Shown in pieces: positions 1-11,140 of a stretch of 64,000 nt of DNA. The stretch comes from Candidatus Altimarinota bacterium. GTDB taxonomy: Bacteria > Patescibacteriota > Gracilibacteria > BD1-5 > UBA6164. The notes under the pieces are model-generated. The model worked only from the letters and a program-made list of their open reading frames with translations, was not told where the DNA came from and did not search any database. Made by a program: the position numbers and the translations under genes. Within the stretch, counting starts at the first letter, position 1. The number at the start of each line of letters is the position of its first letter. The stretch covers positions 1 to 64,000 of the forward strand of contig JAQUKG010000001.1 in the NCBI GenBank assembly GCA_028719245.1, in the 5' to 3' direction.

Positions 1-2
1 AT

Positions 3-965
3 CTAAATGAAACTAAAAAATCATATTTAAATTTTTTATCAGAAAAAGAAAAAGTTATAAATATTTTAAAAAATTCGTATAAAATAAAATTAAGAGGTGA
101 GAAAATATCAAAAGTTTTACCATCATATCAGCAATGAATTTTAGTTGATTGAAGTATGACAGATTTAGAATTTGTAAATTATATAGAAAATCTTTTAAAA
201 AGTTTTAAATTAAACTCTCATTCTTCAGTTTGAATATCTGAATTAGTTTTAGTTGAAGATAAAAATAAGAATAATAGAGATACTATTTCATCCCAAATAT
301 TTTATATTCCTTTAAAATTAGAATTAGAGTGAACAAAATCAAACATTGTTGATTTTTTATATTTTTTACAAAAAGTTTGAAGAATTGAATCAGTTCAAGA
401 TGATAATATAACTTTTTATTCCGACAATGTATTAAATAATAATTTATTATGAAATCAAACTAATATTTATGAAAATAAAATAGTTGATATAGAGTCTATA
501 GAGTTTTATGATTATATAGATACTTCTAGTAATCCTGCAACTCAAAAAGATGCTTTATCACTTATGTCATACATTAAAAATTGAGTAGAAAAAGATGAAA
601 CATATAAAATAAATATATCTCTAAGATTTTATGTTAAATGATTACCAACTTATAAAATAGAATCTTATATTGCAGAAACAATTTCATTATACAATAAGAA
701 ATTAAAACTAATAACTTCAAATTTAAAAAATTTAGAGTCAAAAAAATCATCTAATACATCTAATGAAGTACTAACAATTATTTCATCTTTAAATTCTATA
801 AATACATATCTAAATGATTTAGAACCAACTATAAAAATATTACAAAATTGATTAAAAGGTAAAAATAATTATGATGATTTGTATTCTAAGGCTTTAAAAG
901 TTAAGTATGATATAGATAATATTTCTACTGTATTAGACAGCAATATTAAAAAAATTAAAAATTAA
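3..965 (+). CDS. PilO-like pilus alignment protein, C-terminal part
   Basis: The reading frame is open from the left edge, so the N-terminus lies outside the window; about 320 residues are visible. I see two alpha/beta-like segments (for example VDFLYFLQKVGRIESVQ at about residues 117-133 of the fragment) followed by a helical, coiled-coil-prone C-terminus. The pattern of a beta strand, then a 'fL..l....ri' helix, recalls PilO/GspM proteins, which line up the inner-membrane complex of type IV pili. The next gene, 10 bases downstream, is a PilB-like ATPase, which fits. No catalytic motif is visible. The assignment rests on shape and neighbourhood and is tentative. Confidence 0.45.
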
Positions 966-975
966 TATTAAAAGT

Positions 976-2244
976 ATGAATTATAAAGAAATTATTGAAA
1001 ATTTAAAAAATCTAATTTACTCTTGAGAAAATGTTCAACAAATATGTGATTATATAATTCTATGAGCCGTTTTATCAGGTGCATCAGATATTCATATTGA
1101 ACCTTTAGCTTCATTTGTTAGACTTAGATATAGAATAGATTGAGAATTAAAAGAAATATTAGAATATCAATCTTTTTTACATCAATGAATTGTTGCTAGA
1201 TTTAAAATACTTTCTGATCTTAAAATAGACGAATCTAGAGTTCCACAAGATTGAAGAATTAGTAAAACTATTGAAGAAAAACCTCTTGATTTAAGAGTAT
1301 CAACTCTTCCAACAGTTCAATGAGAAAAGATTGTTATGAGAATAGTTGATAAATCAAAAAAAGTTCCAAAGTTAGAAGAATTATGAATAGAGGGAAAAAA
1401 TTTAAAATTAGTAAAGAAATCAATATCTCTACCGAACTGAATTATTTTAACATCTTGACCAACTTGATCAGGTAAATCTACTACATTATATGCAGCATTA
1501 AGTGTTTTAAATAAGGAAAATGTTAATATAATGACTTTAGAAGATCCTGTTGAAAATCAAGTTGATTGAATTAATCAAAGTCAAGTTAAACCAAATATTT
1601 GATATACATTTGCTAATTGACTTAGGACAGCTCTTAGACAAGATCCAGATATAATAATGGTTTGAGAAATAAGAGATCATGAAACTATTGAAATTGCTAT
1701 TGAAGCTTCTCTTACTTGACATCTTGTTTTGTCTACAATACATACTAATTCTGCCTCAGAAACTTTAACAAGAGTTCTTCAAATGTGAATCCAACCTTTT
1801 TTAATACCAGCATCTTTTAATTCTGTAATAGCACAAAGACTTATTAGAAGACTTTGTCCACATTGCAAAAAACAAATTTGATTAAATGAGTTAGATAAAG
1901 AAACTTTAAAGGATATTCAAAATGCAATAAATCTAACTGAAAAAGAAGAACTTTTATCAAGAGTTTGAGCAGAGATATTAAAATCCCCAAAATTTTATAA
2001 GCCTATTTGATGTGAACAATGTGATAATACTTGATATAAATGAAGAGTATGATTATATGAAGTATTAGAAATAACTTCATGAGTTAAAGAAATGATTCTA
2101 TCTTGAGATAGTGCATTTAATATAAATAAACAAGCTATAAAAGATTGAATGATTTCTTTAGAACAAGATTGAATTATTAAAGCTCTAAATGGATTAACTT
2201 CACTTGAAGAAGTTTATAGTGTTGCAAAAACTCAAAATGCATAA
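976..2244 (+). CDS. pilB: Type IV pilus / type II secretion assembly ATPase
   Basis: This 422-residue cytoplasmic hexameric ATPase would power pilus extension or secretion. The Walker A motif GPTGSGKST lies at residues 161-169, with its first two P-loop glycines written TGA. The Asp/His-box region includes LEDPVE, and the Walker B-type stretch DPDIIMVGEIRD starts near residue 223. Two CxxC pairs (CPHC near 294 and CEQC near 346) form the zinc site typical of PilB/GspE. It lacks the long N-terminal N1 domain of classical PilB and is closer in length to short GspE or PilT forms, but the zinc site favours an assembly ATPase. It sits between a PilO-like and a PilC-like gene in one transcription unit. 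Confidence 0.93.
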
Positions 2245-2270
2245 TATTTATAACTTATAATTTTTAAATT

Positions 2271-3437
2271 ATGTCAGATTTATATATTCTAGATAGTGAA
2301 AAAAAAGAAAATATATCAAATAATAATGATTATAATGAAAATAATATAGGTTTATCAATAATTGATAAATTTAATATATTTATATTATCAAAACAAGCTT
2401 TAAAAATAAAACAAAAAGTTGTATTTTTTAGGTTATTGTCAACAATGATTAATGCATGAATTACATTAACAAAATGAATTTCAATACTAGAAAAACAAGA
2501 AAAGGAATGAACTGTATTAAAAAATATTTTAATACACTTTTTGAAATATTTAAAACAATGAAAATGATTTTCTGAGTGTATGAGTATGTTTAATGCATCT
2601 TTTTCTCCTGCAGAAATTGGTATAATTGAATCTTGAGAAAAAACTTGAAAATTAAATACAACATTAAGAGATTTGGCTAATCAAATTGAAAAGATAGCAT
2701 CCATAAATTGAAAATTAAAATCAGCACTTATGTATCCAGCAATGATAATAGTAGTAGTTATTTGAGTTGTAGTTGTTATGATGACAATGGTTGTTCCAAA
2801 ATTACTTGAAATATTCTCATGATCTCAAAACTTACCAGCAACTACTAGATTATTAATTACAATCTCAGATTTCTTCGTTGTATATTGGTGGTTAATAATT
2901 ACATTTATATTATGATTTATAATTTTTGTTTTATTTTGGAAGAAAACTCCTAAATGAAAATATCATTTTGATAGAATTATATTAAAACTTCCAATTTTTT
3001 GAATGATAACTCAAAAAATTATTTTATCAAAATTTTCCAGAATACTTTCTTGAATGTTAAAATCATGAGTTTCAATAGTTGAATCTCTTAGAATAGTTTC
3101 TGATGCAGTATGAAATGAAGTTTATAGACAAAGGATACTTTTTTTAAGAGATGATGTAAAAAAATGATTAAGAATATATGAATCTTTAGAAGATGATCCT
3201 TTATTTCCAGAAATGATGGTTTCTATGATTCAAATATGAGAGCAAACTGCTAAAATTGATGAAATTATTTTAAAAGTAGCTGATTTTTATGATGAAGAAG
3301 TTGATAATACAATATTAGTAATTAATAAACTTTTAGAACCAATAATTATTGTTTTTATGGCAGTTATTGTTTGATTTATAGCAATAGCTATTATGCAACC
3401 TATTATGAATCTTGCTGACACCATTAGTAATAGTTAG
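2271..3437 (+). CDS. pilC: Type IV pilus / type II secretion inner-membrane platform protein
   Basis: The gene encodes 388 residues with the duplicated GspF/PilC architecture: a cytoplasmic helical domain (about 75-180), a hydrophobic pair near 165-235, a second helical domain (about 250-350) containing PLFPEMMVSMIQ, and a final hydrophobic segment near 355-380. Platform proteins couple rotation of the PilB ATPase to loading of pilin subunits. It starts 26 bases after the ATPase stop and ends at TAG. Its position directly after pilB and the family's usual length of about 400 residues support the call. An N-terminal Asp/Asn/Ser-rich extension of about 25 residues is unusual. Confidence 0.9.
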
Positions 3438-3503
3438 TTTTAAAAGTTTGTATTTTTCCATAAAATATAATATAATGAAAGAAATTAAAATTAAATAAAA
3501 ATT

Positions 3504-6329
3504 ATGAAAAAAATATTTTACATTATTGTATTTTACTTTCTTTGCTTAAATAATGTTTTTGCAAGCCTATTAGATACAAAGAAAAAACTATGATTAACAA
3601 CTAATAATCCAAAAGAAACTGTAGAGGCAACAACATCATCTTGATCTTTTCTTGATTCTCTTTGGAATGCCTTATATATAACATTATGGGGACTTATACT
3701 TTTTGCTTTGGTAATCTTATTAATTAAATTGGTAAGATTACTTTTTGAAGTTTGAATGACAAAGAAACTTGTTTATATGAAAGTTACACTTCCAAAAGCT
3801 GATTCAAAATTAGATAAAGAAAAAGAAACTAAAAAGGATTTTAAAGAAAAAACTTGAATGATGAGTATGTATTATAAAGCTATTCATAAACTAAGTGATG
3901 CCTGACTAAAAGATACTATGACAGATGCTGTTTTTGATCACTCAAAAGTATCATTAGAATTAGCTTATGAACATTGAGAATTAAGTTTTTATATAGTTAC
4001 TTACGAATGATATGTAAATGTTGTTACTCAACATATTACATCAATATATAACGATGCTGAAGTTAGAATAATAGATAAAGAAAAAGAATATATAAAAATA
4101 AAGCCCGAATGATATACACTTAGAGCATCATCTCTTTGAAAAGATAAAGATGATGTTTTCCCAATTAGATGTTTTAAATATCTTGAAGATGACCCATTAA
4201 ATAATTTTACAAATGTATTTTCATCTCTTGATAAAGAAGATAAAGCTGTTTATCAAATTATAATTAAACCTATTTGATCAAGGTGGAATAAAAAAGCAAA
4301 AAAAGCATCTTGATTGGTAGCTAAATGACAATATAAAAAGAAAAATAACATTCCTTTTTTGGATTTCTTTTGGAATCCTCTTGTTGCTTTAGTTCAATGA
4401 ACGGATAGTATGGTTAAAGATGAAACTGCTCCTTGAGCTTCATCTTGAGATAGTTACAAAATATTCAATCAGGCTGAAACAGAAAGCCAAAAAATTATGT
4501 GAGAGGCAGCATGACAACCGGCTTTTAGAACTTCAATTAGAATACTTGTTGCTTCAAAAATACCAAAAAAAGCGGAAGAATGAGCACATGCAGTAATAGC
4601 AGCTTCTTCAATATTTACTGATGAGTATAATAATGCTTTAGATAATCCTCAATTTTATGAAGATTTTTTATATTTTATATTTACCCCTATAAGATATTTT
4701 GCCTTTCAACATAAATTAATTTGATTTTTTCAAAATGTTTCTATATTTTCAACAGATGAATTATCAACTTTGTTTCATTTTCCAGATATAAATTATAATA
4801 AATCACCTATTATAAATTGGCTAGAATATAAAAAATTAGCTCCCCCACATAATTTAAAATTTCCTCATGATCCTTGTATCTTAGAAGAAAAGATTAAAAT
4901 TTGAACTAAAGAAATAATTGATGAAATAACTTGAGAAAAGAAACAAGAAGATATTTTTGAAATAAAACAAGTTCATAGACAACTTTGATGATTTCCAGTT
5001 TTTAAGGATTGAGTTTTAATGTGATTTAATGAATATAGAAATAAAAGAATTCCTATTTATTTTGATAAGAAAGATAGAGGTAGACATCATTATATTATAT
5101 GAAAATCTTGAGGGTGAAAATCAGTTTTTATTTGATATTTAGCTCGTCAAGATATGCGGAATTGAGATGGACTTTGTGTAATTGACCCACATTGAGACTT
5201 AGTTGAAGATATTTTAGCATTTACTCCGAAAGAAAGAGCTCGTGATACAGTTGTTTTTGACCCAGCAGATGATGAATATCCAATGTGATTAAATATGCTT
5301 GAAGTAATAAGCGAAGATAAAGATGCCAGAAAAAGAGAAATGGACAGAGCTGCTATGGATGCTACAGAAATATTTATAAAAATATTTTGAGATGAGATAT
5401 TTGGTCCTCGTATACAACATTATTTTAGAAATGGTTGTTTAACATTGATGGAGGATTTAGAAGATTGATGAACTCTAATAGATGTTCCTAGACTTTTTGT
5501 TGATGATGCTTTTATGAAATATAAAACTTCAAAAATTACAAATCCTGTTGTAAAATCTTTCTGGGAACATGAATATGCAAACACTTGAGATAGAGAAAAA
5601 CAAGAAATGATTCCTTATTTCTCTTCAAAATTTGGGCCATTTATTACAAATACAACTATAAGAAATATTATTGGTCAACCAAAATCAGCCTTTAATATAA
5701 GAGAAATAATGGATACTAGAAAAGCACTTTTAGTAAATCTTTCAAAATGAAAAATAGGAGCTTTAAATGCACAGTTGCTTTGACTTATATTTGTTTCAAA
5801 AGTAAATATGGCAGCAATGAGTAGAGCTGATATGCCGGAAAATGAAAGAAAAGATTTTTTCATGTATGTTGATGAATTTCAAAACTTTGCTACCGAAACT
5901 TTTTGAGAAATATTATCAGAAGCTAGAAAGTATCGTTTAGCCTTGATAATGGCTCATCAATTTATAGCACAAATTGGATGAAATTGATCTAAAAAATGAG
6001 ATAAGCCATCTATTAAAGATGCTGTATTTTGAAATGCTTGAACAATTATGTCATTTAAAGTTTGAGCCGAAGATGCTGAATATTTAGAAAAAGAATATGC
6101 ACCTTTATTGTCTCAACAAGATATAATTTGAATTGCAAATTTTACAACTTATGTTAAATTGAATATAAATAATGCTACAACTCGTCCTTTTGATATGAAA
6201 ACTCTTTGGGATAATAATTATAAAAATATTGAGGCAGCAAAAATTATTAAAGAATATTCTAGAAAAAAATATTGAAGAAAGAAAAAATATGTAGATATGG
6301 AAATTGAAGCTAGACTTTGAATAACTTAA
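3504..6329 (+). CDS. VirD4/TraG-like membrane-anchored type IV secretion ATPase
   Basis: The product is 941 residues. An N-terminal hydrophobic signal or anchor (1-21) and a second membrane segment (about 57-78) precede a large cytoplasmic part. The Walker A motif GKSGGGKS is at 533-540, followed by CVIDPHGDLVEDIL near 558-571, the signature of T4SS coupling-protein or conjugation ATPases. A second acidic motif, YVDEFQNFAT, is near 786. VirD4/TraG proteins recognise DNA or protein substrates and push them into a type IV secretion channel. The gene follows pilC and precedes three VirB2-like proteins, so it may couple a DNA- or protein-transfer channel to the pilus machine. Codon 552 is one of only three CGG/CGA codons in the window. 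Confidence 0.85.
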
Positions 6330-6345
6330 AAATTAATTATTTTAT

Positions 6346-7287
6346 ATGAAAAAACTAATTATAAAAATATTATTTTCAATAACTTTATTATTTATACCTT
6401 TATTTACATTTGCGACAAACATAGATAATATAAAAATTGTAACTGAAGATACTTGAAATAATAAAAATAATACTTATTTAGATCAATTGTCATCAAAATG
6501 AAATTTTTTTTCTGTTTCAACTACTTGAGAAAAATGAGCTAAATACCTCTTATTAAATATTGCAAGAGATATGAGAGTTATGGTTTTTGCTGTAATTTTT
6601 TTGATGATTATAGTAATGGTTTTAAAATTATTATTTTCTGAAAGCACCGATGAAGAACAACAAAAGAAATTAAGAAAATGAATACTTTGGGCAAGTATAT
6701 GAATAATGATTATGCAAATTTCTTTTGTATTTTACAATGTTATGTTTGATAAAGATGTAAATGCTGCTTTAGCTAAAAACACATGAAAAAAACTTATAGA
6801 ACCTTTTGCTGAATTACTTATGCTATTGGCATCATTTGCATTTATTGTAATGGCTATATATGCATTTTATAGAATAATTACAGCTTGATGAGAAGAAGAT
6901 AAAATTAAAAAATGAAAAACAGCTATTTACCATGCTATTATTTGATTTATAATCATAAAATTTTCTAATTTAATTGTAACAAATACTTTTAATCCTGATT
7001 GTAATTGATGAAGTTTAATATCTTATTGGGGAACAAATATTTGTGAAAATGTTAAAGATAATTCAAAAATAGTAATTACATTAATAAATTGGTTTAATAC
7101 ATTTGTTTGAATAATTGTAGTTTTGATGATAATTTATGCTTGATTTTTAGTAATTACTTGATGATGAGATGATGAAAAAACAAAAAAAGCAAAAAAAATT
7201 ATTTTCAATTCAGCAATTTGATTATTAATATTATTTGCTAGTTATTTAATTTTAACATTTTTTATAATTCCAGAAAGTAAAATTTAA
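6346..7287 (+). CDS. VirB2/TrbC-like polytopic membrane protein with three modules
   Basis: This 313-residue protein has a clear signal peptide (1-23, ending FTFA). It then shows three hydrophobic pairs, each with a short charged loop between them: near residue 98 (SESTDEEQQKKLRKG), near 180 (AGGEEDKIKKGK) and near 271 (TGGGDDEKTKKAKK). Each loop is followed by a hydrophobic helix such as IIFNSAIGLLILFASYLI. One such two-helix unit resembles a VirB2/TrbC pilin subunit; here three are fused. It is 16 bases after the VirD4-like ATPase and 10 before a similar protein. It may be a structural channel or pilus-base component. This is inference from topology; no catalytic residues are visible. Confidence 0.6.
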
Positions 7288-7297
7288 TATATTGCTT

Positions 7298-8194
7298 ATG
7301 AAAAAAAATCTTTTAAAAATATTTCTAATATTTTCTTTGTTTACTATAAATATTTGATTAGCTTGAAATATAAATTTTTCGGATGCATCACCTGCAACCT
7401 CAAAAATTAAAACGGTTTCTATATCTGAAAAAAGTTGAACTATTGAAACTCAAATTTCAAACACTACTTATAATGTTTTTAAAACAATAAAAATAGTTAT
7501 ATGATGACTTTTAGTTGTTTATATGGTTTATGCTTGAGCTTCAATGGCTCTTATGTGAGATGATGAAAAACAAGTTTCAACTGCTAAAAGAAGTATTTGG
7601 CATGCAATTGTCGCACTTTTATTTATAAATATACCTTGAACTTTATATCTGGCTTTCTCAGACAAAAAAACATCTGATGATGTAACCTCAAGTCTCTGAG
7701 ATATTACAACTATTTATAATAGAAATATATTAATGAATAGTGATAATTTTAAAACAACTTTTTGATCTTTAATTACTTTTCTAGAAATAGCAATAGTTAT
7801 ACTAGCTGTATTTATGTTTATTTTACAATGAATAAGACTTATGTCATCATTAGATGAAAAGAGAGTTTGAGAAGCTAGAAATAAAATATTATGGTCTCTT
7901 GCATGACTTATATTTATATGAATAATGGAAGTTTGGAGAAATATGGTTTTTATTTGAGATTTCAAATGAACTGGACAAGACATGTTTTCAAAATTAGTAA
8001 ATTTAGCATTATTCTTTGCTGGACCAATTGCTATATTTTTCTTAAGTATGGCTTGATATTATTATATCACATCTGGTTGAGAAGATGATAAAATCAAAAA
8101 AGCAAAAAGTATAGTTTTTAATACACTACTCGCAACTTTACTTCTTTTATGAATGTATACTTTCCTACTTGATCTAAAAACTTTAACTTTCTAA
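7298..8194 (+). CDS. VirB2/TrbC-like polytopic membrane protein with three modules
   Basis: The 298-residue product has a signal peptide (about 1-21, ending GLAG) and three copies of the two-helix module seen in the preceding gene. Charged loops occur near residue 83 (MGDDEKQVSTAKR), 183 (SSLDEKRVGEARN) and 259 (SGGEDDKIKKAK). The third copy is the closest match to the canonical form. The first two are diverged, which suggests old duplications. The same strand, 10-base spacing and shared module indicate a common complex with the neighbouring proteins. VirB2-type pilins polymerise or line a channel; whether the fused forms do so is unknown. Confidence 0.58.
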
Positions 8195-8203
8195 TTTAAT
8201 TTT

Positions 8204-8812
8204 ATGAAAAAATTATTAATTATAATATCTTTATTATTTTTTCAATTATCTTTTGCCGATAATTGAGCAACAAATACAGCCACTCTTTGATGAAACTCTT
8301 GATGAAATCCAAATCCAACAAATTCAGTGATTACTTCTTGAGTTTCAAATGCAACAAATACAGCCACTCTTTGAAATTGAACCTCAAATACAGCAAATAC
8401 AGCCACTCTTTGATGAACTTCATCAAATACCTCAAATGCAAGTTCTTCAAGCACCACTTCTTGATGAAGCTCAGATAATATAACAGTAAAGGTTACTGAA
8501 AAAATACCTTGAGCTGAATGTTGAGAATGTTCAAAAAAATGAAACGATGGATGATGTTTGGAATACACCTGTAAAGTCCAACCTTGATTTACTTCTATTA
8601 CTTTAATGATTTGACAAATTATTAAATGGTTTACAGCAATTGCAGCTTTAGCTTGAGTTTGATTTATAGTTTTAAATTGAATGTTTCTTTCAATTTGATG
8701 AGAATGAAAAGATGAAATTAAAAAGAAAATTGTAAAAACTATAGCATGAATTATCTTATTACTTCTTAGTTGATTAATATTGAATATAATTGCTCCTTGG
8801 GTTTATAAATAA
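8204..8812 (+). CDS. Secreted Ser/Thr/Gly/Asn-rich protein with C-terminal VirB2-like module
   Basis: The 202-residue protein has a signal peptide (1-18, ending SFA), then a low-complexity region (about 19-95) rich in Asn, Thr, Ser and Gly. This holds three near-identical copies of NTATLG, encoded by a 21-24 base repeat at 8267, 8351 and 8392. A cysteine cluster (CGEC, then two more Cys, about 107-125) follows. Two hydrophobic helices flank the charged loop GGEGKDEIKKKIV near residue 163, the single VirB2-like module. It could be the exposed pilin-like subunit of the set, with the upstream fused proteins as relatives. It ends the unit; the 3' end is 4 bases from the convergent mutL stop. Confidence 0.55.
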
Positions 8813-8815
8813 TTT

Positions 8816-10636
8816 TTACCTTTCATATTTATTTTTTAAATCTTCAAGTCATATTTCATATATTACTGGTCTTCAATGAGGACAAGTTGAACTATAACTT
8901 TCTGTAGAATCCTTCAGTAACTTATTCATTTCAAATAAATTTAGTTTATTTCAAAATTTGATAGCACTTCTACAAGCTGTGTATGCAAATATTTTGTTTT
9001 TTATTTCTTCTAAACTTTTTGATTTTAAAATATTTCAATAAGCTATATCTCAAATAATTCATAAAATTAAATTGTTTAAATCTTCTTTTTTAACAAAATC
9101 TGGGATAGTATAAATTGAAATAATAGAGTTTCATAAAATTTCTATTTCAAATCACATATTTTCAAAAATGTCTTTATTGTCAATTATAATTTCTAATTCA
9201 TTTGTCGCCAATTTTATATTTTCTGGAAATAATAATTTTTGAGAAAATTTTTTTGTGTCTAATTTTAAAAGTTTTTCATAAATTATTCTCTCAGCTAAAG
9301 CATGTTGGTCTAAAATGACTATTTTTCATTCATTTTCTACGATTATATAGCTATTAAATGCTTGTCCAATAATTTTTCATAATTTTGTATAATGTAAATC
9401 TCACGATTCAAACAAATTTACTTCATTTTTTGGTTTCTCCAAATCTCAAGAATTTTGTAAAATTTCTTTTGTAAAATTTATACTATTGTTTATTTTATAT
9501 TGATTTGGATTTGAATAAGTATTTTTATATGGAGAAAATTCTTTAAAATTTGTTCAACTTCAAGTATAATAAGAAGGTATTTTTAATTCTACTTTAGCCT
9601 CGCTTGGTTGATGTAGAAAAGAAGAATAAGCAAGAGGAGTTATTAAACTAATTTTTTCTAATTTATCAAAAATAGCATGATAAACAGTTCTAAAAATATT
9701 TTGTTCATTTTCAAATCTGATTTCTTGTTTTCTAGGATGAACATTTACATCTATAATCGTTGGGTTTATAAATATATTTAAAACATAAGCTGGATAACTT
9801 CCGTGAGGTATAAATCTATTATAAGCATCAATTATTGCTTTTGAAATAATTATGGAAGTAATAGGTCTAGAATTTACAAAAATATGTTGTTTATTTTTAT
9901 TTTGAAAATTTATTTTTGGATTAGAAATATATCAAATAATTTTTATTCAAAACATTTCAAAATTTACATCAAGTAAATTTTCAGATAATTCGCTTCAGTA
10001 AATATTATATATTCTAGTTTTTAAGGTTTCGTCTTCACTATATTTAAATATTTTTTTTCATTCACTCTCAAATTCAAATCATATATTTGGATTACTTAAA
10101 CAAGCATTTTCTAAATAAGATAATATTTTTAAATATTCAGTTCTATCTTGTTTCAAATAATTAAGTCTTGCAGGTGTATTATAAAATAAATTATCAATTA
10201 TAATAGTTGTTCAAGTTGAATGTGAAGATTTTGTGAAGATTTTTCACATTTCGTTATTATAATCTAGTTTGTAAGCTTCTAAACTATCGCTTATTTTTGA
10301 TATTATTGATATTTTAGACACACTAGAAATTGAAGCAAGAGCCTCTCCTCTAAATCAGAATGTTAAAACATTATATAAATCTTCTAAAGATTTTATTTTT
10401 GAAGTTGTGTATTTATCTAGACATATTTCTAAATCTTTTTTTTGTATTCATTCTCAATTATCTGTGATAATAATTTGTTTTTTTCATCACTCTAAAATAC
10501 TAATTTTTATATTTGTAGCACTAGCATCTATAGAATTTTCAATTAATTCTTTTACGACTGAAGCTGGTCTTTCAACAACTTCTCAAGCTGAAATTTGATT
10601 TATTAGATTTTTATCTAATTTAATTATTTTTTGCAT
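8816..10636 (-). CDS. mutL: DNA mismatch repair protein MutL
   Basis: The 606-residue GHKL ATPase coordinates mismatch repair after MutS recognition. The N-terminus carries [20 protein letters not shown], the Bergerat-fold signature with the catalytic Glu and Mg-binding Asn. The C-terminal domain has [12 protein letters not shown], matching the DQHA(X)2E(X)4E metal-binding endonuclease motif, and CPHGRPV near the end. This is therefore a nicking-type MutL, unlike the E. coli protein. MutS is not in the window. The start ATG at 10634-10636 is set by the conserved N-terminus. It is transcribed towards the pilus cluster. Confidence 0.96.
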
Positions 10637-10726
10637 ATTATATTTATGGTTATTTTTATTTATTATATTGAAAAAAATATTAAATAAAGTTATTGTGAAG
10701 AATTTGTGAAAAGTATCATATTACAT
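10637..10726. other. Intergenic stretch between mutL and the S-layer promoter
   Basis: The mutL start and the S-layer gene are divergent. This short AT-rich piece should hold the mutL promoter. A TATAAT-like box on the minus strand lies near 10668-10673, but no convincing -35 is seen in front of it. Confidence 0.3.
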
Positions 10727-10753
10727 TTGACTTTTTTATTAAAACTTTATAAT
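10727..10753 (+). promoter_or_regulatory. Promoter of the S-layer gene (TTGACT-N15-TATAAT)
   Basis: TTGACT at 10727-10732 and a perfect TATAAT at 10748-10753 are separated by 15 bases. Transcription would start near 10760, giving the S-layer mRNA a leader of roughly 380 bases. Confidence 0.7.
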
Positions 10754-10759
10754 CTGCTA

Positions 10760-11140
10760 GTATATATTAATGTTCTTTAAAATCATTCGAAAAATAAATA
10801 TAAAATTGGTTTTAGCTTGTTTTTGCAAAAGTATAAAGCAGGAAGAAAATATTCATCATCTCTATTATTTTCTAGAGAGCGAGAGAAAAATAATGATAAA
10901 TGTTTTCTTCCTGAGTTATGCATATGCAAACTTCAGGTTAAGGCTTTAACCTTTTAGAGGAATTCTCTAAAAAAGAGTTTATCTAATACTCTTAAAAATA
11001 TTAGGTCTACTATATTTATATAGTAATAATTGGCACCGAAGGAGGTTTTAGCCTTTTTCAAAAGTTTGAGTGTTAAATTTAGAAATTAATTTCTAATGTT
11101 CTAATATTCTAACTCTTTATTTTATAACTTATATTTATAT
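10760..11140 (+). ncRNA. Long structured 5' leader of the S-layer gene
   Basis: About 380 bases lie between the likely start of transcription and the S-layer ATG, with many hairpins. The largest is 10839-10913, whose outer arms CAGGAAGAAAA and TTTTCTTCCTG pair through a long imperfect stem. A 7-bp stem AGGTTAA/TTAACCT spans 10935-10952. TAGAG/CTCTA stems lie at about 10955-10969, AAGAGT/ACTCTT at about 10972-10992, and ACTATAT/ATATAGT near 11009. An 18-base palindrome is at 11079-11096. A GGCACCGAAGGAGG stretch sits near 11032. It may stabilise the mRNA or regulate its translation. I could not match it to tmRNA, RNase P, SRP RNA or a known riboswitch. Confidence 0.5.

Noticed and set aside
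3435-3503. A 15-base-spacer promoter before the VirD4-like gene
   Set aside because: TTGTAT is followed by TATAAT at 12 and 17 bases but not 15, so it was not added to the promoter list.
10930-11060. Glycine riboswitch before the S-layer gene
   Set aside because: GGCACCGAAGGAGG resembles part of the glycine aptamer, but the expected flanking pieces are missing or in the wrong order. It is kept as an unclassified leader.
10839-11100. tmRNA, RNase P RNA or SRP RNA in the same leader
   Set aside because: I found no tRNA-like acceptor/T-arm, no RNase P core motifs and no SRP tetraloop domain.
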